Of a DNA stretch of 20,929 nt, positions 6,370-13,120 are shown in pieces. Location: the IMG/VR virus record IMGVR_UViG_3300000882_000096, positions 1-20,929 of that record. One strand, written 5' to 3'. The position numbers were made by a program, and so were the translations under genes. The DNA comes from a virus. The first letter of the stretch is position 1. Every line of letters starts with the position of its first letter. Below the pieces are notes generated by a model. That model was not told the DNA's origin. It saw nothing but the letters and a program-made list of their open reading frames with translations, and made no database searches.

Positions 6370-6755
6370 GATTAGGAAGGGATGCATTAGCTTTAATTCT
6401 TCTTCAAAATGTTATTGAATTAAAATTTCGTAGAAGAATTAATAAGCCGGGTTATAGTGATTATCGGCGAATGCTGTGCACCAATGATAGTAACTTATTA
6501 TTGTCTAAATTAGGAAGAGATATTTTAAATTACAACCCCCCAAAAGGTTCTGGTCTTCTCTATAACCCTAAAGCCAAAAATTTAGTTATTGCTTATGATA
6601 TTTTTATGCAAAATTTTAGAGCGATTAACTGTAATGATGTGGAGGTAGTGTCTGTTATTAAAAGTTCCCCCGATACTAAAGAATTTTGGAAATACTTCAA
6701 TGAAAAAATTTACCCCATGTCAGCTGATCAAAAAGCCACATTTATGAACCAATGA
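6366..6755 (+). CDS. Conserved phage protein, SH3-barrel-like (DUF2693-type pattern)
   Basis: A 129-residue basic protein. The pattern NVIELKFRRRI (residues 15-25), YRRMLCTND (33-41), LLYNPKAKNLVIAYDIFMQNFRAI (split between 64-87) recalls small proteins of marine T4-like phages in which an F-x-K/R-R strand is followed by R-x-M-x-C-T-N and a V-W/Y-D...WR/FR-x-I strand, described as SH3-like beta barrels. The C-terminus is helical (TKEFWKYFNEKIYPMSADQK). The function is unknown; nucleic-acid binding would fit the basic strand but is inference. It is translationally coupled to the GroES-like gene and to the following gene by ATGA overlaps. Confidence 0.55.
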   Translation: MRLGRDALALILLQNVIELKFRRRINKPGYSDYRRMLCTNDSNLLLSKLGRDILNYNPPKGSGLLYNPKAKNLVIAYDIFMQNFRAINCNDVEVVSVIKSSPDTKEFWKYFNEKIYPMSADQKATFMNQ

Positions 6756-7135
6756 TTAATGTATCTAATATTTTTATGAATGAGATGTCTTGGGAGGATT
6801 TCTTCACCAAAAATTTTCAAAGTTCGATTAGTTTTAGTTTAGGATCAAAAACTATCCGCAAAGGTCGTTTAATTATTTTTAAACGAAGTCATTATTTTAT
6901 ACAAATTTCTTTAGCATCTCAAAAGAAACCTCAAGAAACTTTTGAAATTCCTATCCCGTTTAAAACCGAATATTACCCTGAAGAAAATTTAATTTACTTT
7001 GATTATCGTACAGATTGTTTAATTGAAAATAAAATGGATGATGATGTGATCCATTTTATTAAAAGACAAATATCTAAAAACACACCTTCTCAATATTTTA
7101 ATAAAATTTTAGAAATTCAAACTACCCCAACATAA
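6752..7135 (+). CDS. Hypothetical protein (127 aa)
   Basis: Not recognised. The protein mixes beta strands in the middle (GRLIIFKRSHYFIQISL, FEIPIPFKTEYY, NLIYFDYRTD) with helices at both ends, and has no membrane segment. It is the last gene of the five-gene unit that begins with DUF366; its ATG overlaps the preceding stop. Its 3' end contains the late box that serves the next gene, so it and the downstream gene are likely to be expressed at different times. Confidence 0.6.
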   Translation: MINVSNIFMNEMSWEDFFTKNFQSSISFSLGSKTIRKGRLIIFKRSHYFIQISLASQKKPQETFEIPIPFKTEYYPEENLIYFDYRTDCLIENKMDDDVIHFIKRQISKNTPSQYFNKILEIQTTPT

Positions 7136-7138
7136 ATA
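7131..7138 (+). promoter_or_regulatory. T4-type late promoter box CATAAATA
   Basis: CATAAATA spans the stop codon of the preceding gene and ends 6 nt before the ATG at 7145. It matches TATAAATA at seven of eight positions. With T4 geometry the transcript would start at or next to the ATG. Confidence 0.6.
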
Positions 7139-7144
7139 TAAAAA

Positions 7145-7693
7145 ATGAATACTCCTAAATTTAATGAACTTTTCGAAACTTTTCTTTGCACATTAGAAGA
7201 AAAAAAATTAAGCAATGTTAATTATATTTTTAATGACATCAAATCAGGTCAATTAGATCGCAACGAAAGAGAAAGAAGAGTTTGGGAAATTGGTTTTAAA
7301 GAAGGAGAAGGTCTTTCAAGCGGAGAACTTTTAGATCTTTTAAGCGACAGAACAGGATTAAAAGTATCTGCAATTTTAAGAATTTTAGATAGTCTTGAAA
7401 ATCAAGGAGTAGTTGAATCATCAGAAGGAGAATCCGCAGAAAAGGATTTAGAAGATATTGAAACTTCTGATGACGAAGAACTCCCTCATCCGGATTATGA
7501 AGAAGGTGAAAATCCTTTCGATACAGGTGATGATCAAGGAGAATACTACGAAAGTGTAGAGACTTTAGAAGAAGCAAAAAAACAAAAAGCAAATCCTTGG
7601 GCTATTGCTAAATCTATGGCAAAGAAAAAAGGTTATGGTACTAAAAAAGAAGAGAAGATAGTCAAAGCTATTAAAAGGGGACTCAAGAAGTAA
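7145..7693 (+). CDS. Acidic late protein with basic C-terminal tail (182 aa)
   Basis: Residues 1-90 are helical and include ELLDLLSDRTGLKVSAILRI then DSLENQGVV, which reads like a winged helix. Residues 90-140 are strongly acidic (clusters such as ETSDDEELPHPDYEEGE), and the last 35 are basic with NPWAIAKSMAKKKGYG and a KKEEKIVKAIKRGLKK tail. The NPWA-x-x-K...KKxEKIVKxIK ending is common at the C-termini of phage proteins. The late box directly upstream suggests a virion, scaffold or packaging-related role, but no specific function is recognised. Its 3' end overlaps the end of the convergent dCMP deaminase gene by 11 nt. Confidence 0.6.
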   Translation: MNTPKFNELFETFLCTLEEKKLSNVNYIFNDIKSGQLDRNERERRVWEIGFKEGEGLSSGELLDLLSDRTGLKVSAILRILDSLENQGVVESSEGESAEKDLEDIETSDDEELPHPDYEEGENPFDTGDDQGEYYESVETLEEAKKQKANPWAIAKSMAKKKGYGTKKEEKIVKAIKRGLKK

Positions 7694-8099
7694 CCTGAAT
7701 CAACTCTACACCAAAGGTTTCTGCTAAGTCTATAGTAGAAGAATCATGGTGATAAATGTCTTTGTATACTATCTTCTTAATACCATAAGAAGCTAATGAT
7801 TTTAAACAATCATTACATGGAAGTAATGTCACAGCAGCTAAATAACACTCATTAGGTTTTATATACCTTAAAGCATTTGTCTCTGAATGTACTACATATT
7901 TTCTACGTTCATCTCTATCAGACCAATCCTCTGACATACCAGAAGGAAATCCATTAAATCCCAGAGAAGCTACACTTTGATCATGACGAAGAAGGCAACA
8001 TCCTACTTTTACGTACGGGTCTTTAGATTTTAAAGAAGCGACTTCAGCTAACCTTAAAGCATATTCTTCCCAGGAGATATTAGTGAGTTTCGTATCCAT
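7683..8099 (-). CDS. dCMP deaminase
   Basis: It converts dCMP to dUMP, feeding dTMP synthesis by the ThyX encoded downstream. The zinc site is complete: H71-S-E73 (HSE rather than HAE) and PCNDC at 94-98, giving His71, Cys95 and Cys98 as ligands and Glu73 as the catalytic acid. FNGFPSGMSED at 48-58 is the family segment before the nucleotide site, and an N-terminal WEEYALRLAEVASLKSKDP helix matches T4-type enzymes. At 138 residues it is shorter than T4 Cd and lacks its extra zinc insertion. The ATG lies 20 nt inside the end of the upstream deaminase-like gene, so the two are cotranscribed. Confidence 0.88.
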   Translation of the reverse strand: MDTKLTNISWEEYALRLAEVASLKSKDPYVKVGCCLLRHDQSVASLGFNGFPSGMSEDWSDRDERRKYVVHSETNALRYIKPNECYLAAVTLLPCNDCLKSLASYGIKKIVYKDIYHHDSSTIDLAETFGVELIQVTS

Positions 8100-8499
8100 T
8101 ATCTGTAGACCAAATGATTTGTTTGAAGTTATGATATCTTAATAGAGATTGGCATGAAGAGCAAGGTTTAGCTAAGGCAATGTTATTATTACGATTGTAT
8201 CTCAAATTAATTAAAGTACACTTACGTGTATCTATATTAGTCAATCTCTTCAATTTGAGTATAGCATTTAATTCAGAACAAATTTGTTTTTGGTCTGAAT
8301 AATCTTCACCAGTAATCCTCGAAATTTTTTTATTTTTAAGATTAACTGGATGTGTCTTATTGACATTAAGACCAGTTGATATAAGACGATTCTTATAAAG
8401 AATAAAAGAAAAATGTCTACAACGATTAGCGTTATGAGTATCTAAAAGAGAAAGAGCGATGTCTTCAAGTTTTTGAAATGGTATTGTCTGTGAGATCAT
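8080..8499 (-). CDS. Cytidine deaminase-fold protein, second deaminase
   Basis: The frame is open from 8547, but the ATG at 8499 (MISQTIPFQKLED) is preferred because it reduces the overlap with the upstream gene from 83 to 35 nt. Counting from this start, the deaminase motifs are C74-S-E76 (ICSELNAI) and KPCSSCQ with C113 and C116. The first ligand is thus Cys, as in cytidine deaminases, whereas the neighbouring dCMP deaminase has His. A strand RHFSFILYKNRLISTG and the downstream HNFKQIIWSTDNG also fit the fold. The substrate is unknown: free cytidine or deoxycytidine, a modified base or RNA are possible. It lies directly upstream of the dCMP deaminase in the same minus-strand unit. Confidence 0.65.
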   Translation of the reverse strand: MISQTIPFQKLEDIALSLLDTHNANRCRHFSFILYKNRLISTGLNVNKTHPVNLKNKKISRITGEDYSDQKQICSELNAILKLKRLTNIDTRKCTLINLRYNRNNNIALAKPCSSCQSLLRYHNFKQIIWSTDNGYETH

Positions 8500-8776
8500 C
8501 AGAATGATTGTCGATAAATTTTTGTATGACATCAACGATAACTTCATTAATAGTCACATCTTTTTCTATTGACTCTTGAATAAGAAACATAAGTGTTTCT
8601 TTAGACCAATCTGACATATCCAAATCTAAAGTGGTCCACGGTTTCAGCAACACTGATCCATCTTCATTAATAACCCAATCTAGTTTGTCTCCATTTTTAA
8701 GACTCAATTTAGAAAGTTCTTCATCTGTAAATTGGATAAAGTATTCTTCACTTTTTTGTATAGTTTTAGTAAACAT
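8465..8776 (-). CDS. AbrB-like (swapped-hairpin) small phage protein
   Basis: Residues 10-46 (EEYFIQFTDEELSKLSL, then NGDKLDWVINEDGSVLLKPW) have the beta-hairpin and GD-x-L pattern of AbrB/MazE-type swapped-hairpin domains. The second half (LDMSDWSKETLMFLIQES, then DVTINEVIVDVIQKFID) is helical and recurs in T4-like phage proteins of this size. DNA binding or antitoxin-like control is possible but not shown; no toxin gene lies next to it. It is 1 nt downstream of the gene at 8778-9005 and overlaps the second deaminase. Confidence 0.6.
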   Translation of the reverse strand: MFTKTIQKSEEYFIQFTDEELSKLSLKNGDKLDWVINEDGSVLLKPWTTLDLDMSDWSKETLMFLIQESIEKDVTINEVIVDVIQKFIDNHSDDLTDNTISKT

Positions 8777-8777
8777 A

Positions 8778-9005
8778 TTAATGTAATGTCAATTGGTCTT
8801 CGTTTAAAATTTCCCAAAATTTAGTCCGCGTATCTTCATAAACTTTATATTGTTCATCTGTAAGACTCTCGTCGTATTTAATTTTACTTCTAAGATACTC
8901 GTCGATTTCAATCAAAGCAGAACGATATTTCCAACCTTTATTAGCTATATCAAATTCTTCTTGTTCTTCGGGTAGATTATATTTCAGTATCGCTTTCATC
9001 TTCAT
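8778..9005 (-). CDS. Conserved small phage protein (75 aa)
   Basis: It has the pattern of a widespread small phage protein: KAILKYNLPEEQEEFDIANKG, ALIEIDEYLRSKIKY, then a C-terminal helix with TRTKFWEILNE. The function is unknown. Two close ATGs exist: 9005 (MKMKAIL) and 8999 (MKAIL); relatives usually begin MKAxL, so 8999 may be the true start. It overlaps the upstream gene end at 8977 by 29 nt and is part of the minus-strand early-type block. Confidence 0.65.
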   Translation of the reverse strand: MKMKAILKYNLPEEQEEFDIANKGWKYRSALIEIDEYLRSKIKYDESLTDEQYKVYEDTRTKFWEILNEDQLTLH

Positions 9006-9234
9006 TATTTCTTTCTTCTGTATTTTCTCTAATAATAGCTACACTTTCATTTTCAGTCAACACAAATCCGCTAACAATTAAAAAATCTCGAAAATATTCC
9101 AAAAGAGTTTCTAATGGAACTTCCCCCCGTAAAGAAATTTTTATTTTAGTTGACGGTTCAGGATACATTCCATCAACCTCAGAACTTTCTTTTATAAATT
9201 TGTAACTAACATCAGGTTGTTGTTGAAATATCAT
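8977..9234 (-). CDS. Conserved small phage protein (85 aa)
   Basis: A short protein with a central TKIKISLRGEVPLETLLEYF block followed by FRDFLIVSGFVL and an acidic Asn/Glu-rich end (ENTEERNNEDESD). The pattern of a beta strand, GE-x-x-L and an F-x-x-FL-x-x-x-GF helix is seen in small proteins of many T4-like phages; no role is known to me. It overlaps the upstream gene by 4 nt and the downstream one by 29 nt, within a continuous minus-strand transcript. Confidence 0.6.
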   Translation of the reverse strand: MIFQQQPDVSYKFIKESSEVDGMYPEPSTKIKISLRGEVPLETLLEYFRDFLIVSGFVLTENESVAIIRENTEERNNEDESDTEI

Positions 9235-9836
9235 AGAAAGTTTCTAATAATAAAGTACTGAATACTATTGCAAATCCCTGATAGTTTATAAAAGACACTA
9301 GACATTTTTAACCAGAACCACTTCCAACCCACATAAGAAGCATACTTCTTAAAAAGATTCCAAGGATGTTTTTGTTGTTTTTTATACTCTTCTTCCCATT
9401 TTTTATTAGAAAAGGATCGAGAAGTTTCTTTTTTAAATTGTACTAATTCAATTTTATCTAACTTACCATAAACAAAGTAAGCATCAAATTCGACCCAATA
9501 ATCATTCTCTTCATTATAATCGTCATAGGTGTAAAATCGAATTTTACCATGATAGTCTTCTATCTTCTTATCATGAGTTTCTTTTTCAATGACTTCTTTC
9601 CAAAGATCCCAAGGTTTAATTTTTTTAGACTTTCTTTCTTCTGTGGTATAAGAAATATATTCTCTTTCTACTACGTGTTCATAAAGAAAACCTTCTTCAG
9701 ATATAAAGTAATCTAAAAGGCAGTTGTCTAAATCTTTGGTTTGAAAAGTATAATCTTTCCAGTTTACGTTTAATGATTTTAAATCTTCTGAAAGAGGAAG
9801 ATCTTGTTTTACTTTTATTGAATCATACATTCCCAT
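9231..9836 (-). CDS. Conserved phage protein of the MGMYD type (201 aa)
   Basis: It starts MGMYDSIKVKQDLPLS, the typical opening of a common phage family whose members then carry alternating strands with aromatic and charged residues (YTFQTKDLDNCLLDYFIS, HGKIRFYTYDD, DYWVEFDAYFVYGKLDKIEL). The last 50 residues are Trp-, Tyr- and Phe-rich with a lysine-rich start (EEEYKKQQKHPWNLFKKYAS, VGWKWFWLKM) and may bind a membrane or a partner, though no clear membrane helix is seen. The function is unknown. It is the first gene of the minus-strand operon that runs to the dCMP deaminase. Confidence 0.65.
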   Translation of the reverse strand: MGMYDSIKVKQDLPLSEDLKSLNVNWKDYTFQTKDLDNCLLDYFISEEGFLYEHVVEREYISYTTEERKSKKIKPWDLWKEVIEKETHDKKIEDYHGKIRFYTYDDYNEENDYWVEFDAYFVYGKLDKIELVQFKKETSRSFSNKKWEEEYKKQQKHPWNLFKKYASYVGWKWFWLKMSSVFYKLSGICNSIQYFIIRNFL

Positions 9837-9842
9837 AAAAAT

Positions 9843-9870
9843 ATAATAATATATTTTTGAGAATTATCAA
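9843..9870 (-). promoter_or_regulatory. Possible host-type (sigma70-like) promoter for the minus-strand operon
   Basis: On the minus strand, TTGATA (9865-9870) and TATTAT (9843-9848) are separated by 16 nt, close to -35/-10 consensus, and lie before the first gene of the block at 9836. No late box is present here, which fits early or middle expression. The region is very AT-rich, so chance matches are likely. Confidence 0.3.
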
Positions 9871-9879
9871 CTCACTCCA

Positions 9880-10215
9880 TCAAAGTTGTTTAATATATTC
9901 AGAATGTAAAGCTTTTAAAAAGGGGAAACGTATTTGTTTGTCTCTAATAAATTGATCTAATTTAGAAGGTGTATTGATATCAATATTAAATTGTCTTTTA
10001 AGTTCAGGAATCATTTCCTTTTTTATATCAAACAATTCTTTCCATAAAGCATTGTGAAGAAGTTTTTTGTCTATTTGAGGATTAGTTTTTTGGGATTTAT
10101 AATCCTTTAATGCCTGGTCTATATTAGGCCGTACATCATTGACCAACAAATCATTAAGATCTTCTTCTAAAAGAACTTGTTCACAAATTAACTGAAAATT
10201 CAAAGGTACTTGCAC
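9880..10215 (-). CDS. Hypothetical protein (111 aa), GTG start
   Basis: An all-helical soluble protein (FQLICEQVLLEEDLNDLLVN, then KKLLHNALWKELFDIKKEMI) of no recognised family. The frame starts with GTG at 10215, and an exact GATAAATA late box ends 8 nt upstream of it, so it is probably expressed late and apart from the operon that follows. There is no ribosome binding site. The gap of 43 nt to the next minus-strand gene holds a possible promoter for that gene. Confidence 0.6.
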   Translation of the reverse strand: MQVPLNFQLICEQVLLEEDLNDLLVNDVRPNIDQALKDYKSQKTNPQIDKKLLHNALWKELFDIKKEMIPELKRQFNIDINTPSKLDQFIRDKQIRFPFLKALHSEYIKQL

Positions 10216-10223
10216 TTGGTTAT

Positions 10224-10231
10224 TATTTATC
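10224..10231 (-). promoter_or_regulatory. T4-type late promoter box GATAAATA
   Basis: On the minus strand GATAAATA ends 8 nt before the GTG at 10215. It overlaps the stop codon of the small gene at 10227-10391. Confidence 0.55.
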
Positions 10232-10391
10232 GAACTTTATTAAAAAATAACCAAATTTTAAGTCGAAGATACGCTAAAAGGGGAAAACGAGGTTTCAAAT
10301 TAATGATACGTACATCTTCCTCTGTAAGGTTTGTCTCTACTTTAATTTGATTGAATTCTTTTTCTGAGATGAATGTTTCTTCTTTTTTCAT
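10227..10391 (-). CDS. Small hypothetical protein (54 aa)
   Basis: An ATG-to-TAA frame of 54 codons on the minus strand in the gap between two larger minus-strand genes. The first 30 residues are charged (MKKEETFISEKEFNQIK, NLTEEDVRII); the last 20 are hydrophobic and basic (FPLLAYLRLKIWLFFNKVR), which could lie on or in the membrane. No family recognised and no ribosome binding site. The call rests on position, strand and the lack of any other gene here. Confidence 0.45.
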   Translation of the reverse strand: MKKEETFISEKEFNQIKVETNLTEEDVRIINLKPRFPLLAYLRLKIWLFFNKVR

Positions 10392-10427
10392 GACCCCATA
10401 ATAGTGATTTTAATAAAAACGGCACGC

Positions 10428-10799
10428 TTATTCTTCTGTGATTTCTTTCTCGTCAATTCCCATCAATTCTCTCCAAAACCACAAAGTATTTGAAATGATG
10501 TCGCAATGTTCCCAATCCCTCATCTGCATAACGTCTTCATATACATTTTCATATTTTTCAATCGATTTTTTAATATCATTTTTATAATCTTCTGAAAGAT
10601 GTTTTTTAATAATATCTAAAACGGGTTTCAATTCTTCGTCATCTAAATGTATTTGTATACCAGCTCCATCATGTTTAGATCCGTATAAAAATGAAATATT
10701 CAACTCAACCGGGGCTGGATATTCCCCGAAACACTTACCCGAAAAATCTGAGTAATAAACTGATTCTTCTCTTACTTGAGGTTTAATAATTTTTTTCAT
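10428..10799 (-). CDS. Conserved small phage protein (123 aa)
   Basis: The ATG at 10799 (MKKIIKPQ) is preferred to an upstream TTG at 10808. The protein has the pattern of a common phage family of unknown role: an N-terminal YYSDFSGKCFGEYPAPVEL, a LNISFLYGSKHDGAGIQIHL block near 37-53, DDEELKPVLDIIKKHL, and a C-terminal helical half with Trp residues (RDWEHCD, NTLWFWRELMG). Its start lies 14 nt from the divergent ATG at 10814, and the late box for that plus-strand gene overlaps its first codon. Confidence 0.65.
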   Translation of the reverse strand: MKKIIKPQVREESVYYSDFSGKCFGEYPAPVELNISFLYGSKHDGAGIQIHLDDEELKPVLDIIKKHLSEDYKNDIKKSIEKYENVYEDVMQMRDWEHCDIISNTLWFWRELMGIDEKEITEE

Positions 10800-10804
10800 A
10801 AATA
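10797..10804 (+). promoter_or_regulatory. T4-type late promoter box CATAAATA
   Basis: CATAAATA ends 9 nt before the ATG at 10814. It overlaps the start codon of the divergent gene at 10428-10799, so late transcription to the right begins inside the start region of a leftward gene. Confidence 0.55.
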
Positions 10805-10813
10805 ACAATATAT

Positions 10814-11719
10814 ATGAATTTTAAAGAATTTACAACTATTTTAAAAGAAGCTAAATTCAGACAAGCACCTTCATCTGCGCTTCTTAAACAAATTAAAAAA
10901 ATTGCTCAACTTTATTACAACCAATATAACAGTAAAAATGTAGATGTTACTAAATTAATAGATAGTAAAAAAATTGTATCTTTTGAAAAAAATAAACATT
11001 ACAGAGAATATTTTAATCACTTTAAAATTAAATTGCCTACGTATTTTACTCCTTTAAACAAACCATTAGGAAAAGTTAAAGTAATGGATTTAGAAACACA
11101 GGAAGAAAAAGAAATTGTAATTTATTGTGTGTATGGGGATATTGGCGATGACTATGCAGCATATAGTGAAAAATTTGAAACTGTTAATGTCTACGATAAA
11201 AATTTAAAAAATACTTCTTTGCGATTTATAGAATCTAAAATTTTACACGAAATTACACACGGGTTTCAAGAGTATAAAGACATTTCTTCAAAATTTAGAG
11301 CTGCATCTAATTCTAATAATATAACCCCCGAACTTTATTATAAAGAACCTATTGAATATGATACTCATTTAAATGAAGTGATTTACAATATTAGAGAAAA
11401 ACATCAAGAATTAATTGATGGTATTAAAACCGCTAAAGAACCCACTGCTAAGAAAATCTTAGAAAATCGTTTAAATTTATTCTTTCAACAGTTAGCGACT
11501 TTAATTACAGCAGACCCCAGTTCTTACTTTGAATTAGAAGAATTAACATTACCTAGTTTTGTTTCAGATTTCGAAGATTTTTTAGGAACCATTAGTGGTG
11601 ACGTTCGTCTTTGGACAAAATTTAAATTAAAATTGAATCAATTTTATGAAAAATTAACAGGAAAAGATGTAAGAGGTAGATCAGTTAAAGAAGATGAACT
11701 TGCAAAAAAAGTAAAATAA
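10814..11719 (+). CDS. Putative zinc metallopeptidase (HExxH), late phage protein
   Basis: The 301-residue protein contains HEITHGFQEYK with H145, E146 and H149, the zincin HExxH signature, preceded by a helix (LRFIESKIL) as in true metallopeptidases. A possible third ligand is Glu178 or Glu181 in EPIEYDTHLNEV, about 30 residues on. Upstream, YAAYSEKFETVNVY resembles the edge strand next to the active site. The N-terminus MNFKEFTTILKEAKF is like that of many T4-like phage proteins. The late box suggests a virion or maturation protein. Whether it cleaves phage or host proteins, or only keeps the fold, cannot be told. No signal peptide is present. Confidence 0.6.
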   Translation: MNFKEFTTILKEAKFRQAPSSALLKQIKKIAQLYYNQYNSKNVDVTKLIDSKKIVSFEKNKHYREYFNHFKIKLPTYFTPLNKPLGKVKVMDLETQEEKEIVIYCVYGDIGDDYAAYSEKFETVNVYDKNLKNTSLRFIESKILHEITHGFQEYKDISSKFRAASNSNNITPELYYKEPIEYDTHLNEVIYNIREKHQELIDGIKTAKEPTAKKILENRLNLFFQQLATLITADPSSYFELEELTLPSFVSDFEDFLGTISGDVRLWTKFKLKLNQFYEKLTGKDVRGRSVKEDELAKKVK

Positions 11720-11738
11720 GTTAAATTGATTTTAACTT

Positions 11739-11966
11739 ATGAGAGTCAAAGAACTTATTGAACACCTTACTACACAAGACCCCGAAATGCGTGTAGTTGT
11801 GAACGGATATGAAACAGGTTACGATGAATTAGAAAATGTTTATACAGTTAAAATAACCCCAAACCCAAAAGCAGATATAAAAATATGGGAAGGAGATTTT
11901 GATGAAGTTTCTAAAAATTCTTATGAACCTTCTGAAACCGCTTTGTGCTTTCCAAGAAAATCTTAA
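11739..11966 (+). CDS. Conserved small protein of the VKELI...GYETGYD type (75 aa)
   Basis: The sequence MRVKELIEHLTTQDPEMRVV, then VNGYETGYDELENVYTVKI, is a short alpha-beta pattern found widely in phages and bacteria: a helix followed by D-P-x-x-x-V-V-V and a GYE/GYD turn. It is probably a small regulatory or accessory domain; its role is unknown. It lies 19 nt after the metallopeptidase gene and 9 nt before the next gene, within a plus-strand run leading to thyX. Confidence 0.6.
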   Translation: MRVKELIEHLTTQDPEMRVVVNGYETGYDELENVYTVKITPNPKADIKIWEGDFDEVSKNSYEPSETALCFPRKS

Positions 11967-11975
11967 TTTAAAAAT

Positions 11976-12209
11976 ATGAATACAGTAACTAGACCATCAC
12001 TAAAATCATCACCAATGATGAGCGAAATACGCAAAGCTCTTAAAAAGAAAGCAACACCAGGACAAGCTACTCTTTCTCGTAAAGAGGCTAATAAAACTTG
12101 GAGAGAAGATATTCTCGGCTTTCGTTCTAATGAGCAAAAAGAATTTGATAAAGTTAAAAAACAAGAACGTAACAACAATAAAAAAAATCGCACAAAAGAT
12201 CAAGAGTGA
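11976..12209 (+). CDS. Small basic protein (77 aa)
   Basis: A highly charged, Lys/Arg-rich protein (about a third of residues are basic), with KALKKKATPGQATLSRKEANK and a C-terminal KKQERNNNKKNRTKDQE tail, probably disordered or nucleic-acid binding. The plus frame is preferred to two overlapping minus-strand frames, because it fits the spacing of the plus-strand run and its stop overlaps the thyX GTG start (GTGA). No family recognised. Confidence 0.5.
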   Translation: MNTVTRPSLKSSPMMSEIRKALKKKATPGQATLSRKEANKTWREDILGFRSNEQKEFDKVKKQERNNNKKNRTKDQE

Positions 12210-12853
12210 AAGTTAAATTAATTTCTTTAACAAAACCTTTAATTGAAGGTATTGATACTGCTGAAGAATTAATTTCTTATTGTGCTCGGGTGTCAAACCC
12301 ACCCAATCAACTCAATACAGAAACATCACCAAGGCTCCTCAAATATTGTATAGACCATCAACATTGGTCTATATATGAACAAGCGTTTATGACTCTGGAG
12401 ATTAAAACCTCCAGAGCTATAGCAGCCCAAATTCTTCGGCATCGTTCCTTTTCTTTTCAAGAATATAGTCAACGATATTCCAAAGCTACTACCCTAGAAA
12501 ACCTAGAATGGAGATTGCAAGGTAAAACTAATCGTCAAGTAGGGGATGAAGAATACCCAATATCACAAAATATGGATGTTGCTGTTATAGTTCATGAAGC
12601 ACAACAAAAATGTCTTAAAGCATATGAAAAACTTATTGAGTCTGGAATTGCTAAAGAATGTGCTCGTATGATCCTTCCTCTTAATACTTCTACAACACTC
12701 TATATGTCTGGAAGTATTCGTTCTTGGTTGCATTACCTACAATTAAGAACTAAAGAAGACACTCAAAAAGAACATCGAGACATTGCATTGGAAATTAAAA
12801 AAATATTTGTAAAGGAATTTCCTGTTACCTCTTGTGCTCTTAATTGGGTATAA
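12206..12853 (+). CDS. thyX: Flavin-dependent thymidylate synthase ThyX
   Basis: It makes dTMP from dUMP with methylenetetrahydrofolate, FAD and NADPH. The ThyX signature RHRx7S is exact: R78-H79-R80 through S88 in RHRSFSFQEYSQRYS. Other family blocks are CARVSNP near 26-32, HWSIYEQAFMTLEI at 53-66, CARMILPLNTSTTLYMSGSI and RSWLHYLQLRTKEDTQKEHR with the substrate-binding Arg and Gln. At 215 residues it has normal length. The start is GTG at 12206, overlapping the previous stop. With the dCMP deaminase on the other strand it completes a dCMP to dTMP route for phage DNA synthesis. Confidence 0.95.
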   Translation: MKVKLISLTKPLIEGIDTAEELISYCARVSNPPNQLNTETSPRLLKYCIDHQHWSIYEQAFMTLEIKTSRAIAAQILRHRSFSFQEYSQRYSKATTLENLEWRLQGKTNRQVGDEEYPISQNMDVAVIVHEAQQKCLKAYEKLIESGIAKECARMILPLNTSTTLYMSGSIRSWLHYLQLRTKEDTQKEHRDIALEIKKIFVKEFPVTSCALNWV

Positions 12854-12862
12854 TTATAATAT

Positions 12863-13120
12863 ATGAATAAATTCGACTCCCTCTTAGAATCTTTACTAAA
12901 TGGTCTCTCTAAAGGAATGTCTATTGAAGACATTGCCAAGAAACACGATGTAGACTTAGAAGAATTGGAGACTGAGTGGGATAAAGGAACTACAATAGAA
13001 ACAGAACATACATCTAATAAAGAAATGGCTAAAGAGATTGCTAAAGATCATTTATTTGAAGACCCCAAATACTATACTAAGCTAGCAAAGATGGAGAAAA
13101 GTAAAGATGGCAATTTATAA
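12863..13120 (+). CDS. DUF5661-like protein (85 aa)
   Basis: The N-terminal half is helix-turn-helix-like (MSIEDIAKKHDVDLEELETEW). The second half carries the conserved block TEHTSNKEMAKEIAKDHLFE followed by DPKYYTKLAKME, which matches the DUF5661 pattern (E-HT...A-x-EIA-x-DHL-x-E-x-P-x-YY-x-KL). In that family the role is unknown, though it is common in phages and plasmids. It starts 9 nt after thyX and overlaps the next gene by 14 nt. Confidence 0.7.
   Translation: MNKFDSLLESLLNGLSKGMSIEDIAKKHDVDLEELETEWDKGTTIETEHTSNKEMAKEIAKDHLFEDPKYYTKLAKMEKSKDGNL

Noticed and set aside
6072-6418. Three frames overlapping the GroES-like gene on both strands
   Set aside because: The GroES-like frame has clear family motifs and ATGA couplings; the others are shadows.
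11963-12203. Two overlapping minus-strand frames (76 and 64 aa) opposite the small basic gene
   Set aside because: The plus frame at 11976-12209 fits the spacing of the run and overlaps the thyX start; the minus frames are low-complexity hydrophobic mirror images of a Lys-rich gene.
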